Notes: generated by a model not told the origin, from the letters alone. DNA of 64,000 nt from Eunapius fragilis (GCA_963681505.1 OY811981.1:5487727-5551726), one strand, 5' to 3'; counted from the first letter of the stretch, positions 35,984 to 47,644 are shown. A program made the numbers and translations.

Positions 35984-36280
35984 AAAGAGGAGGAGGAGGA
36001 GGAGGAGGAGGAGGAGGAGGAGGAGGAGGAGGAGGGGGAGGAGGAGGAGGAGGAGGAGGAGGAGGAGGAGGAGGAGGAGGAGGAGGAGGAGGAGGAGGAG
36101 GAGGAGGAGGAGGAGGAGGAGGAGGAGGAGGAGAAGGAGAAGGAGAAGGAGAAGGAGAAGGAGAAGAAGAAGAAGAAGAAGAAGAAGAAGAAGAAGAAGA
36201 AGAAGAAGAAGAAGAAGAAGAAGAAGAAGAAGAAGAAGAAGAAGAAGAAGAAGAAGAAGAAGAAGAAGAAGAAGAAGAAC
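35984..36280. repeat. Long (GAG)n/(GAA)n trinucleotide expansion
   Basis: About 300 bp. GAG units grade through GAGAAG into pure GAA, with one strand all purine. It replaces the place where unit A continues towards the dispanin last exon. The same spot in other leader copies carries a shorter trinucleotide or hexanucleotide run. Confidence 0.95.
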
Positions 36281-36505
36281 GAGGAATACGTGGGACTGGG
36301 TACGAGTTTCGAAAATTGTTTTGTTCTCTACACCACGCGGTTCTGTGACATCAAACAAACACGAAACTACTTGTTGTTGCCTTCTTGTACGACGACGATA
36401 ACAAGGTAAGCCATCCGCTTGTTAGAAGCGGGTCGCGTTTTTTTAATGACATTCATAATCGGGGTCAAATCCTATATGAGAGTTACTAACGTAACTCTCG
36501 ATACC
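36281..36505 (-). pseudogene. Leader fragment of the 'MPSRQ / PEKK-repeat' family
   Basis: Nearly identical to 32,075-32,305 (shared ATACGTGGGACTGGGTACGA and AACTACTTGTTGTT). It is the 5' part of the leader only, with no coding part. Its insertion in unit B removed the region where the last dispanin exon should lie. Confidence 0.7.
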
Positions 36506-37149
36506 ATGTTGCTGCATACCTAATTAACCTAATTATAAGTTACACCTTCCCACAGGTACACATACTCATATACCAATACCACAGCCTTAAAATGAAGCTG
36601 TCCATAGTGGAGTTTTGACAACTATCCATGTATAGTCTGGATTGCAAGGGGTGTATGTTCCATAGTAATGCATGCCATAGATGCTTTCAAACTATCATCA
36701 CTGCTACAAACAATCATTATCAAGTCTTAGCCAAAAATAAATAAATAATGAAACAGTGGCTGTTTCATTGACTGAATTAAGCTGTCAAGCCACTGAGCTA
36801 CCAGGCTAACAATTGCACTGCACACCACTTCACCTGAGCTAGCAATAATCTAAACATCCAATGCTCCAAGGATAAAAAAAAACAAGTGCAGTTTGAAATA
36901 TTTCAGTATATCCTGCGGTCCGTAGGTTGTTGGGCTGGGCATGGTGGTCTTATTCACTTCGAATCTCGGCAGTGTATGTAAGTAATGTATTGGTACATGT
37001 GTGCTAATGTACATGTGACATATATTCCTTATGGCTACTTATAGCAGCTGTTTCCCACAGCAGTGCATGGATGGGGGGGGGGGGGCAGCTTTCTCTATCT
37101 TGATGTCTGTAATGTTCCTCTTTGTCAGCAGAGCATCTGTGTAACCTAC

Positions 37150-37560
37150 GCGAGTAGGTTCCATATAGGAATCCTGCAGTATCATGAATATCATTAAAAA
37201 ACGTCACTCGCGTCTAGCGTGACAGCCAAGAGTCGGGTCACTTCGCTCTTAGTGGCAATCGAACAATATCAAAAAGAACAGTTCTGCGTTATATCTGTGT
37301 CATATGACGGTGTACTTTTAGAGAACAAAAATACTCGTCCCCACCGTCCGTACCGAGTCCCACCTAAAATTTCTCCTCCGTCGTCGTCGTCTTCTTCCTT
37401 CGGGATAGCATAACTCGCGACAGGAACGTTTGTAACGCACGCCATGTGTACCAATCGTTTCAGGATGTGTCCGCATGTTATCTTCAGGTGTTCGTTAGAC
37501 GCCTAACTTATCGGGCAATTAGCTGAAGCTAGTTGTATCTTATTTGGTGTTGATCTACAA
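37150..37560 (+). pseudogene. Leader copy G5 of the 'MPSRQ / PEKK-repeat' family
   Basis: Shares TATCATGAATATCATTAAAA, CACTCGCG, GGCAATCGAACAAT, a (GTC)n run at 37,379-37,391, ATAACTCGCGACAGGAACG and ACCAATCGTTTCAGGATGTG with the other leaders. No coding repeat follows clearly. Confidence 0.55.
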
Positions 37561-37977
37561 ATAGCATATTACATCAGCTATCACAATGTTCATGACGCAC
37601 CAGTATAAAATTACCAGCGTTATGAAATTCGATGGTTTTACCATGCAATGTATCTCAAGGACAATTCTGATTCCACTAGAGCATCTAAAAGTGGAAAGAT
37701 GCTGCCAGATCTGCCAAACGTGCGTATGTCAAGCGCGGTACCGAAAGGAACAACAAAACGACCACCCAAAGGTACGTTACGGCATCGATAAATTTTGGAT
37801 CGATAAATTATGAGCATGCATGGTATATCGCTAAAATAGTTTAGTTACAGCGGTAGATACTGCGTCTCTCTCCGTTTTATAGTAATATGCGCTGTTTGAA
37901 ATGTGTGTATAAGGCCAAAGTCGCTTACGTCAATTTGGTCATGTATTGCATGTCGTGCGGCATGGTTTATCTGATTA

Positions 37978-38210
37978 GGGGGCGTCTCCAAACTATTTTG
38001 GAAAAGTTAACGTCATTTTGACGTTCGGGGGGGGGGGAGGGGGGGGTCCAGGCTCGTGACGTTATCCGATGTACTGACCAAAAAAATGGCGGCCGGACTC
38101 CCACAACCTTCGATATCAATGACGTTAAGGGGGGGGGGGGGGGGGGGGGGGGGTTATAATGAAACGTCAAAATGACGTTAACTTTTCCAAAATAGTTTGG
38201 AGACGCCCCC
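37978..38210. mobile_element. Harbinger-like MITE with poly-G core
   Basis: TIRs of about 50 bp: GGGGGCGTCTCCAAACTATT, continuing through GGAAAAGTTAACGTCATTTT, matched in reverse at the right end. Flanked by TTA at 37,975-37,977 and 38,211-38,213, the 3-bp target site typical of PIF/Harbinger. Two poly-G blocks lie inside (38,028-38,046 and 38,129-38,153). Confidence 0.75.
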
Positions 38211-38454
38211 TTATAGCGTGAGATCAGTTTAATTTATCCAATGTATTATATGGCTTCGCTTTCAACCTTTATCAATCCTTTGGTTCTCAATGGAGATAGT
38301 ATGGGAACTAGTGTAATATTTGGTACACACCTCAACAGAATTGCAGATTCTAAAATAAACCTGTCATCATCGCGCAAGTTGACGTTTATGCTACCTGATT
38401 CTATGTGTTCCAAGAACTTAATACAATACCAAATCCACCAGAAAAATTTAGGAA

Positions 38455-38741
38455 ACAAGTAATTAAAACATTCTCTATACGAGAAGGTTGGTGGTATATA
38501 GGTATCAAAGGTGATGGTGGTGTAAAAAGCAAGGGAACAAGGCTTCTGATTGAAAAGGAATAATGAAATATAGACCTATATTAGCATGCACATTTAAATA
38601 CGACAACATGCTGCTAATATAGGTCTATTTCATTTTTCCTTTTCAATCAGAAGCCTTGTTCCCTTGCTTTTTACACCACCACCACCTTTGATTCCTATAT
38701 ACCACCAACCTTCTCGTGCAGAGAATGTTTTAATTACTTGT
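38455..38741. mobile_element. F1 fold-back MITE, copy 4
   Basis: ACAAGTAATTAAAACATTCT at the left, the inverse at the right, arms about 130 bp, and a diverged core compared with copies 1-2. Its right flank, TATGAACTACAAGGCTATGC, is unit sequence also found at 23,425 in unit A. Confidence 0.85.
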
Positions 38742-38889
38742 ATGAACTACAAGGCTATGCATGTCAATGTGGAAACAATTCCCTCACAAATATCTTACGT
38801 GCTCGGTAAGTTTCACACAGCTTTCATAACTTGAAATATAATCGGAACCTGCTGAGGCAGGTTTCATATAGGATTGATTCTGTATAATG

Positions 38890-39660
38890 AATTCATTTTA
38901 AAAACATGACTCGCGTACAGAGGGACGACTGTACTGTAAACTGTAACATTTCCTTCTTTGTCACTATCTATGGATAACAAAAACAAGAAAAGTTTGCGTT
39001 GGTTCCATGTCACCTGCACGCTTATAAAGAACAAAATTGCTTGTGTCAGTGTCTCGTACACGACCCAACCATTCTTTGCCCCATTTTACTTCTTCTTCAT
39101 TTTATCAAAAAGAACTCGAGCTAGAAACGATGTTGAAGAGCACCAACAGCACCAATTACTTTCAGCATATCCGGATGTTATCTTTAGGGGTCAGATAGAT
39201 TTATGACACACCAGGCGAAATACAAAAGTGACCAGTACGTATTCAGCTTGATAAAAACAAGCTCATATGCAATTCATCGACATACAGTATGCCAAGAACA
39301 CCAAAGGGATCTTGTGCCTGGTTAGCGCATTTATATTTATATTTTGGAAGCGTAGTTGTATCACAGTTGTCGATGCTTTGGTTAGTGAAGTTGTTTTTCT
39401 AAAATGCATTCAGTAATCAGAACAAGCAATCCAAGCATCAAGCAGAATTCATACCTCCAAAAGTGAGACAATATTTTAAGAAAGAAATTATCAGAAGAGA
39501 ACAAGGCTAAAGCTCGCGAGCACGCTATTATGAGAATCCCATAAAGAAGGCCTCTGTACATGACAGCTACAAGGGTGATCCAGAAAAGAAGGCCTATGAG
39601 CACAACAGCTACAAATCTATCCAGAAATGAAGAAGGCCTACAAGTGCAACAGCCACCTCT
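38890..39660 (+). pseudogene. Leader plus repeat copy G6 of the 'MPSRQ / PEKK-repeat' family
   Basis: The unit B partner of G3. ACTCGCGTACAGAGGGACGA starts the leader, GTGAAGTTGTTTTTCTAAAA precedes ATGCATTC, and coding remnants read 'SYKGDPEKKAYEHNSYKS' and 'MKKAYKCNSH' near 39,560-39,650. Frames shift, so it is a relic. G3 and G6 were duplicated together with the unit. Confidence 0.65.
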
Positions 39661-39836
39661 CAGTGAGCCCTGAAAATTACTGCTAATGATTATTTATTTA
39701 CTTACTGTACAGACCAAAGGTCTAAATGTTAACACATGCCCACTTCACATCAAAGCTATGACATAATCAGGCATTCAACATCACCTCCAAATACACCTAC
39801 AAAAGCCCAGTGGGTGACTCATTAGAAGGAACTTAC

Positions 39837-40049
39837 TGATAGAGAGATCATGATGGCAGGGATGGTGCATATCAGGAATGGCAGCCCTATACACACCATA
39901 CATATGACGGTGATCACAATGGACATAGTCAGGTAGTAGTCTCCAATTGGAACGTGTGTAACTGTCCTGGACAGTGGAGTCGGTTGGACAACCACCACAC
40001 TAGTGGCGTTCTAAGCAGTACAAAACATTGATGTTAAGTCTCACACACA

Positions 40050-40131
<82 letters not shown>

Positions 40132-40535
40132 GCTACACCCAATCCATGATGTTTACCTGGGCTTGCGAGTATCCCTGAGGTTGGTAGCTTGGGGGAGGAG
40201 GGTATCCCTGGGGAGGGTAGCCCTGGTACCCCTGGGGTGGGTACCCCTGGGTTGATACGTAGCCTTGAGGAGGGTTGGACACAGATTGGTACTCGGGCTG
40301 TGGTGGGGCTGACGGATACCCCTGGAGAAGTGGTAGGTATCCCTGGGGCGGCACATTCCCCTGGTCTTGGTATGGAGGGGGGAGATCTGCAAAAATGGAA
40401 TTGCAGGATGTTTGGCAGTAAGAAATAATCAACTGTGTCAAGTGGCCATACAAACATTAGCTACATAACTGCAAGTGATTCGTACACACATTAAAGGAAT
40501 TATACACTGTTACATGTCACTGACACACACATACA

Positions 40536-40582
<47 letters not shown>

Positions 40583-42473
40583 TGCGTTTGCAACAACATT
40601 TATATGCAAGTCAGAAATTTAGCCAGTTATCAACATGGATATATGACTAACACAAGTCAAATTCTATATAGTAAGCACCTTTTACTTTATACACATACAT
40701 GAATGCTAAGCAAATTGATAGCGTCCATAATTGGCTACTAATGTGCTTGCATAAAGTTGTTACTGCCCATCAGTTCCAAAAATACACAAACTAGTGTGAA
40801 AACAGCACTTCTCGTAATTGTTCTCCCAATTCAATTAGTGAGCACAGCACATGTAGCCTGAAGTGGCTGTTGATTTTCATCCATCAAGACAGCACTATGT
40901 GCAATGGCAATCATAAGACATTTGGTACTTGATTAAATAATCATTGGAGCAACCATATTGCTAGTCATGTAGCTGTTACAGCAAAACACACACAGAACAA
41001 CATCACCACTGCAGAACAAACTCTCCACTTTACCATATTCCAGGGCCGTTTTGATGATGAGAAAGAGGGGTAATAAGTGTAAACAGAGATTTGTAGAGTA
41101 ATAGTGTTTGTACCGTAGAGTACCGCGAGATATCCCCCCCCCCTCCGCCCCCACAAAAAAAAAATGGCCCGTGTTTAAACGAGTGTATCGACGTAATCAT
41201 GAACGCAGCTGCGTGCTATTCTTTAAAATCCTGTTGGAGTACCAGTTCTTTCCTGGAATTTAGAAACAGGTGCGCGGAAGCGTTAACGAGTACGAAGATA
41301 CGCTCGTTTAAACACGGACCGTTTTTTTTAGGAGGGGGCGGAGGGGGGGGGATATATCGCGGTACTCTACGGTACAAATAAAACCGCAACCACAAAACGG
41401 CAATCAAATATTTCCACAATTCTTAATAGCAAGCCTACGCAAGCCTCTATAAAATCAACAACTAATTCGATGCGTTTTCCCTGTGGCAAGGACATTAGTA
41501 GCCAATGGTATAAATTGATGACAAACTGTCTAAACTCTAACACTAACCTAAACAGAACTAGCTGGTCAGACCCTACTAACAAAAGCATTATCGCATAATA
41601 CATCCACTAGACGCAGGGCTCCACTGGCTAAGTAGCAGATTGGATAATCCTAGCTAGTTAAACTGGCTAATACAATGGGCATCTAAACCATGTACATATT
41701 TAAGGTGCGCGGTAATGAGGCTTGCAGGGCCAGTGCTCTTACAGTATGTAGTTCCACACACGCTGCCCCCCCCCCCCCCCCCCCCCCCCCCAAAAAAAAA
41801 CGGGCTACCCCCCTCATTGAAATCCTGGATACGCCCATGAAAGTCGCAACTGTTTTGTACTTGTGTCTTGTTCTGATTCTTCTGAAGGGTTTTTTGAGCT
41901 CAACTCAGCCATGATGAATCACAAGAAATCACGTGGCAATGAACTCTCCCGTCGCATGCCCTACATGGTTATTGCTATCAGAGATCATATATCTCTGTTG
42001 CTACCCACCCATAGCCAATGTCCAACATTAGTGCCAGCGGCAAGCCATGACTACAACACAACATAGCTAACCAACGACATTCCGTTCATTGTTGGCTAAA
42101 GTGTTACATCATACGAGTTTTGGCTTATACTGGGTTAAGCAGACGTAGCATTTTATAAATGCGTACGTCAGCAGAGCCTGTGTACAAGACTAGCCTGCTG
42201 CTGGCTCCTGCCAAAATCGTTTAGACTCACTGGCTTGCATGGTAGTAGGGCTACGCTCAACGCAGATAGGTTTAGTATTATGAACGTACCACATGCACGC
42301 AAACACACACAGGTTTTTTTTAACACACGCACCGACCATAGAATATCTATGCACTGACTCACTCACAACAACGCAAAGTTAACACAACATGTCAAAAGGC
42401 AAGTGCACAAGGTAACTGTAACTGTAATCACAATTATTAATATGAGCACGAGGTACAAACCTTTTTCGTCCAT
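39837..42473 (-). CDS. CD225/dispanin-family membrane protein, copy B, last exon missing
   Basis: Exons 42473-42461 (MDEKD), 40386-40157 (PY-rich) and 40010-39837 (first hydrophobic segment). The first three exons are intact and in frame: 13+230+174 bp. The N-terminal half reads LPPPY followed by PPQGY/QGYPP repeats, then 'DYYLTMSIVITVICMVCIG'. The fourth exon (second transmembrane helix), present at 22,685 in copy A, should lie near 36,400 but is replaced by the GAG/GAA tract and a leader fragment. The transcript may end in the intron or use an unrecognised exon. A third copy of the exon exists alone at 45,184-45,020 but lies upstream of this gene, so it cannot be its last exon. Confidence 0.7.
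40042..40129. repeat. (CA)n microsatellite
   Basis: CA run in dispanin B intron 2, matching 24,712-24,818. Confidence 0.9.
40537..40578. repeat. (CA)n microsatellite
   Basis: CA run in dispanin B intron 1, matching 25,223-25,266. Confidence 0.9.
41111..41379. mobile_element. Fold-back MITE with about 80-bp arms
   Basis: GTACCGTAGAGTACCGCGAG at the left and CGCGGTACTCTACGGTAC at the right, with inner blocks CCGTGTTTAAACGAG also inverted. It lies inside the 1.2 kb insertion specific to unit B (40,925-42,150), which also holds a poly-C tract at 41,765-41,791 next to hAT-like end sequence (CTGGATACGCCC). Confidence 0.75.
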
Positions 42474-43194
42474 CGTTCTCTGTAATTAAGTCACGCGCAC
42501 CTCTCCCCCATGCCAATTAGTCTCGAGCGTAGCGGTGATGTAATCCATCCGCTGCAGCTGCTGGGTCTACCCTCCGATATAATGCGGCGGAAGTATACTT
42601 ACAAGTTACAACTGCATGTGTACTTACGGGGAGATCAACAGTGACTGCAAGTAAATATAATGTTATGTTGCTTCATAGCGCACACATGCAGGTGAAACAG
42701 TTTTGGAGCCGCCGGATTTTTTATTGAAGAAACAATATTTAAGTGTTGAATACGATTAATTTTAGGGATAATAAATCAGGTTTGATACTACACCGAAACA
42801 ATTTAATCATGGCCTATACTATATCAAGAAACGAATCACGTTAGGAAGTCGTCTAATGGCTTGTTGTATTCACTGTTCTGCCACCGCCGCATACATGACA
42901 CCTTATTAGCCGACTCTTAAATTTATCTCATACGTTATTAACTAGATATAAAATTTAGAGGTATTTCTTAATCCATTTCTATGCCCACATACAATTAATT
43001 TCTTTCCTAGGTTATATTTACTAGTAGTGAAAATTTTAAAGTTTTTGTTTCAAGGCTGCATGTATATGCTTGTCTTAGTACAATGAGGAGATGCGGGCAG
43101 CTACAGTTGCACATGAACAGTTTGCATGTCCACCCAACCATAAGACTAAAATTGTTCAACTACAACACCACCATTCAGGTTTCTTCAGGCACAA

Positions 43195-43858
43195 TACCTA
43201 ATAGCAGCCAGACATACGTGCAAATCACCTAGGCTATCTGGTTCTGTGCTAGTGACAATGATCATATAAACAACTTAACTGTGTTTACTAATTAATGCAG
43301 TTAAAATCAAGTAATGCTCAGGTCAAAATAATAGAATACAATTTTAATGCAAACGCTAAATGCTTGCGCATAGTTCAATCTCTCGCATGTGTGTGTGTCT
43401 ATCAATCACTCCCCCCAGACCCTGAGCACGCATCCTCGGGAACCTGTGAACTAGACCGATGTGCCTCATTACTCTCTGCTGTACGGGCATCTGTCACGTG
43501 ACTGTTAGGCGCCATTTTCTTGGGCGTGGTTTCCGCACTGCCAGGTAAAAGTTTGGGGGGTTCAGTTCTCCACCTTCAATTTGCATCTTGTGCTGGCCTG
43601 TGGTCTCCATTTTGCCTGGAGTGAGGAGACCAACCATTAACACATGTTCCCACCACAGAGGACAAACTAGCATGCCCCTCCCTAACCCTCAGCAAGTAGG
43701 AAGGTACTTCCATCAGGAACAGTAGGGGTCAGAGGAGAATGACTGAGCCAATGATGGGGACATGGTGCAGTATGCCCTGCAACCAAAGTTCCAGGATATC
43801 ATGGTTGTAATAAACATGATCATCATCCCTCCAATCACACCTCCCATCACCCTCCCAT
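43195..43858. other. S module (unit B), truncated
   Basis: Matches 32,305-33,370 without the MITE and the long GT run. It stops inside the PPI-type repeat, directly at the edge of LINE copy L4. Confidence 0.7.
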
Positions 43859-44748
43859 AACCAAGACCCTCTGAAGGAGTAACAGACAGCCATGAACCTG
43901 CATGAGGGGAGGAAACAGACAGCAAGCGAGCCTTGTCAGCGATGAAGGACGTATCCAGGAGAACCTTGAAGAGGTAGTCATCCAGCTTGGAGGAGAGGCT
44001 TATTTGGGTGACTGGAGTCAACAGAAGTGCCTCTGCGTTAATAGCGTCTGATGGTGGTAGAAAAGAATTAAACATTTGAGTTGCTGAGACAAGGTGGTGT
44101 TGAAACTGGAGGCCAAAACCTGAGGTAAAAAAGTGAGGCAATGTAAGCTGCAGGCAAGTGTTGTGCAAGAGAACGCAGACCCAGACCACCTCTACTCAGG
44201 CTCAACCTAGCCTGGCGCTAGGCATGATCAGAAGTGTCCACAGCAGTACATTGTGCAAAGCACTTACGTACATCCTCATCAAATATCTGAAAGACCTTTG
44301 TGGTATGCAAAGGAGATGTAGTGCAAGCCAGATGGACAAGTTTACAGAAACCTCCACAGATACGAAGGAGTGTAAAGGCCACATGAGGATCAACTGCTCC
44401 AACCTCTTCCATGCAGACTGGACAGCAGTTGTTTAACAGCAAAATGTTTTTTAAAGATGAAGGCTGAGCAGAAGTCAGCAGTACCAATAGGAACTCCCAA
44501 AATATCCAGATTAGGCTCACTCGACTGTTTCATCTCAGGGGGAAAGGAACTTAAACCCTTGCAGCTTAATACCTCACACTTAGAGATATTAATGTGGAGG
44601 CCTAAGGAAGGACCCAGCTCTTGGATCAATTTCAGGACTGAACACAAAGATGACCTTGTACCAGCAAGTACATCATCATCAAGATACCAGGCATGGAACA
44701 GTAGAGGACAACCACTATCTTTGGCAATTGCTGTAATTAGAACATTTA
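43859..44748 (-). mobile_element. RLE-type non-LTR retrotransposon fragment (copy L4)
   Basis: RT fragment closely similar to L3 (13,985-14,640). It keeps about 240 bp (44,213-44,445, 'VAFTLLRICGGFCKLVHLA') that L3 has lost. 'WYLDDDVLAGT' near 44,690 is the catalytic box with one changed residue. Both ends are abrupt and join two different parts of the duplicated unit, so it sits at a rearrangement junction and not in a simple target site. Confidence 0.75.
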
Positions 44749-45425
44749 CTGACCACAGTTTGTAAGCAAATTGAAGCCAGGAAATCACATTGCGATGCAG
44801 ACGAGGTGTTGTGCTTATGGTTTCCACTAACAATCTTCCAATAATAACCAATTCCTTGCCAGACGATGGTCAAAAATTTTCTAAGGTTCATGAAGGGATA
44901 TTATGAATATTGCACTACACACATACACACCAAAATAGATACTACGCAGCCAATAAAACTCTGCAAACAAGTGTTTATGATATTGCTGTTCCTACTTCTT
45001 ATTTCTGCAGCTCTGCTCATTATTTCTGCTGGGTTTCTAGACTGATGTTCACCACAATAATTATTCCTACAATGAAAATATAGAACAAGATGCCACAGAC
45101 CACAGCAGTGATGTTCAGTCCAAGAGAGATGTTTCCTTTCTGCTGAGCAGATGCCATGTTACCATGTGTTGCTGCTTCCTTAGCCTGGTGTGTTTAAGTG
45201 CAGGACATAGAGAGACAGAAATTAAAGTTAACGACTGAATTGAAATGCTTCTACATACATACCATGTTGCTGCATACCTAATTATAAGTTACGCCTTTCC
45301 ACAGGTACACATACTCATATACCAATACCACAGCCTTAAAATGAAGCTGTCCATAGTGGAGTTTTGACAGCTATCCATGTATAGCCAGGATTGCAAGGGG
45401 TGTATGTTCCACAGTAATGCATGTA
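44749..45425. repeat. Partial duplication unit C
   Basis: Matches 22,255-22,900 of unit A. It holds the dispanin last exon and the sequence downstream of it, and ends at ACAGTAATGCATGTAATAAT. Confidence 0.8.
45020..45184 (-). pseudogene. Orphan last exon of a dispanin gene
   Basis: It begins after an acceptor (CACACCAG) with AKEAATHGNMASAQQKGN, continues with a long hydrophobic helix ending 'FIVGIIIVVNI' and stops after ETQQK. The frame is open for all 54 codons, so this copy is better preserved and longer than the exon in copy A (47 codons). No upstream exons lie nearby on this strand, so it is an orphan unless exons lie beyond the inserted retrotransposons. Confidence 0.65.
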
Positions 45426-45540
45426 ATAATAATACAGAGGAAGTGCAATTAATGATTATTAAAAAAAAGATGTCCAGATAGGTTAGTAGAACTGTAGGTT
45501 TGTTGGTATATCTTATGCATTATCAAAGTTAATAAATGTA

Positions 45541-45822
45541 ATTCGGTAACTGGGGGAAGGAGGCCCAACACATGTTCTCAAGACTGGCTACCTATTTAGC
45601 AATCCATCTTTCCTGCCCCAAGTCCAGAGTTCTGGCTGACATATATGGCCGCCTAAACATCTGCTTGGTGAGAGCTGTGGCAAGAGCCATCCTGGCAAGA
45701 GGCCTTTGCCCAGTCCATCTTTAGTGTACATGTATTGTTTTCCTTGTAGCTAAAGTGTTAATAGTTAGGTTGTACATGGAGTTTACCTTTTTCAGGTGTA
45801 TCTTGTGATTTATAATAATTTA
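45541..45822 (+). mobile_element. 3' tail of an RLE LINE, inverted partner of 46,820-47,090
   Basis: About 280 bp encoding the last residues of the endonuclease ORF ('YGRLNICLVRAVARAILARG') plus 3' UTR (TTCAGGTGTATCTT). It is the inverted repeat of the L6 tail at 46,820-47,090. The two copies flank L5. Confidence 0.75.
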
Positions 45823-46800
45823 AATGTCAATAATAATTTTAAAATAATAATAATAATATTATAATGAAGTCTCATTTTCAGCATGATTTGTCACAACGAA
45901 TTGAGAATTGCCAATTCCATGCACTGTATAACTCTGGCAATCTGGCCGATCGGGCTCGCTTACTCTCAATTTCATCGGTGCATGCCTCCTCATGGCTACA
46001 GGTGGTCCCCTCCCCTAGGCAGGGCTGCGACATGGCTACAAGCAAGATGCAGTGGGGCATCAAATTGTGGCTATGCGCTTATTGTCCAGACAAAGCTCTG
46101 GATGCACACCATGCTGTTATTTGCAAATTTGGAGGAGATGTAGTGGCCCGCCACAATGCTCTGCGCAATGCTATTTTTGATTTTTGCAAGCGAGGCCTTC
46201 TGAACCCAAAACTCGAAGCAGATGCAGGTTTGGGTCATGAAAGGAGACTAACTAGACAAGCAGATATACTCATCCCTAGCTGGTCCAATAATGATAAGCC
46301 TGCAGCCATTGATGTGTCCATCACCTCTCCGCTTAAATCAAACATTTTGTCTGAAGCAAGTGTGGTGGCAGGTGCAGCAGCAAGGCAAACAGAAGAGAGA
46401 AAGCACACATGCAATGATACAATCTGCTCTGAAATGGGATGGAAGTGTGTACCATTAGTGGTGGAGACATTTGGTGCTTGGGGAAGAACTGCAGGCCAGT
46501 TTTTTGGAGAACTCGCATCACGACTTGCGGCTCTAAGCCATTCCTCAAAGACACCAATGTTGAATAACATCTATGGGAGACTAAGTCTCATACTAGTTCG
46601 AGCCAATGCCCGTGCGTTCAATGCTAGGTTGGTTACAACAATGAACTTGCTTGAAGGCTAGTTTTGTGCAAGTTTGTGTGTAGTAATATAACATGTATAT
46701 ATGTGCATTTATTTACCTGTTAATATTTTATCATTAAAGTTAAAATAATGTAATTGTGTTTGTCCATTTATCCTGCTGTAACTGTATTCTGTTGTTCATA
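45823..46800 (+). mobile_element. RLE LINE 3' fragment with intact 265-codon frame (copy L5)
   Basis: One open frame (45,864-46,661) covers the zinc finger and endonuclease: 'CAYCPDKALDAHHAVIC', then 'GGDVVARHNALRN', 'RQADILIPSW', 'PAAIDVSITSPL' and a conserved tail 'NNIYGRLSLILVRANARA'. Here the usual RPAD is RQAD. The RT part is missing. A 3' UTR follows to about 46,800. It differs clearly in sequence from L1-L4, so it is a second subfamily. Confidence 0.75.
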
Positions 46801-47644
46801 TCTTTAATTATTAGAATACATGAAATACATAAGATACACCTGAAAAGGTAAACTCCATGTACAACCTAACTATTAACACTTTAGCTACAAGGAAAACAAT
46901 ACATGTACACTAAAGATGGACTGGGCAAAGGCCTCTTGCCAGGATGGCTCTTGCCACAGCTCTCACCAAGCAGATGTTTAGGCGGCCATATATGTCAGCC
47001 AGAACTCTGGACTTGGGGCAGGAAAGATGGATTGCTAAATAGGTAGCCAGTCTTGAGAACAAGTGTTGGGCCTCCTTCCCCCAGTTACCGTATGTCTCAA
47101 CTGCCATTGGTATACACATCCATCCCTATTCACGACACTTTGGGTCATTGGCAGCATGCTTCCTAGTTTCAGCAGACAGAGCTGCTACACCTGCAATTCT
47201 ACTTGAGTCTTTCAAGGAGACTGGAGTGAGGGGAGAAGTGACTGTGATGTCTAGGGCAGCAGGTTGGCCTCTCTCCCAACCCTCCACAAGGACATCAGCT
47301 GGACGGGAGTGATTGATGTCACGACACATACCATGACCCGCTTCCACCCTGACAGACAGGTGTGCCTTGCAACATAAATCTGCAATGATGTCACGCAATT
47401 TGTTGTGTCGGATGACTGTGTCACCTCCATGTCTACAGGACACAGCATGGTGACTAAGGGAGTCAAGAGCGACCCCTAGACAAAATGGGCACACTGAGGC
47501 AACTGAAGTGTCCAGACCCAGCCACCATCTGACAGCAGTTTGGAATTCCGGTGAGTGTAGATGCAGATTTAGGTCAACAGAGGAAGCAGCCGAGAGCCAC
47601 GCACTGGCATGGAGGGCCAACCAAAGCTGATAATAGCCGAGCCT

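Larger units (their letters stand above)
33660..43858. repeat. Segmental duplication unit B
   Basis: Second tandem copy of the unit, starting directly where the S module of unit A ends. Insertions found only here include a Tc1-like MITE (34,189-35,005), the GAG/GAA tract with leader fragment (35,984-36,505), about 1.6 kb at 37,140-38,741 (leader G5, Harbinger-like MITE, F1 copy 4) and about 1.2 kb at 40,925-42,150 with a fold-back. It ends abruptly inside the S module at 43,858, where LINE copy L4 begins. Confidence 0.85.

Noticed and set aside
35921-36409. 162-codon plus frame of poly-Glu/Lys and the matching minus poly-Leu frame
   Set aside because: Direct product of the GAG/GAA repeat, with no other protein-like sequence.
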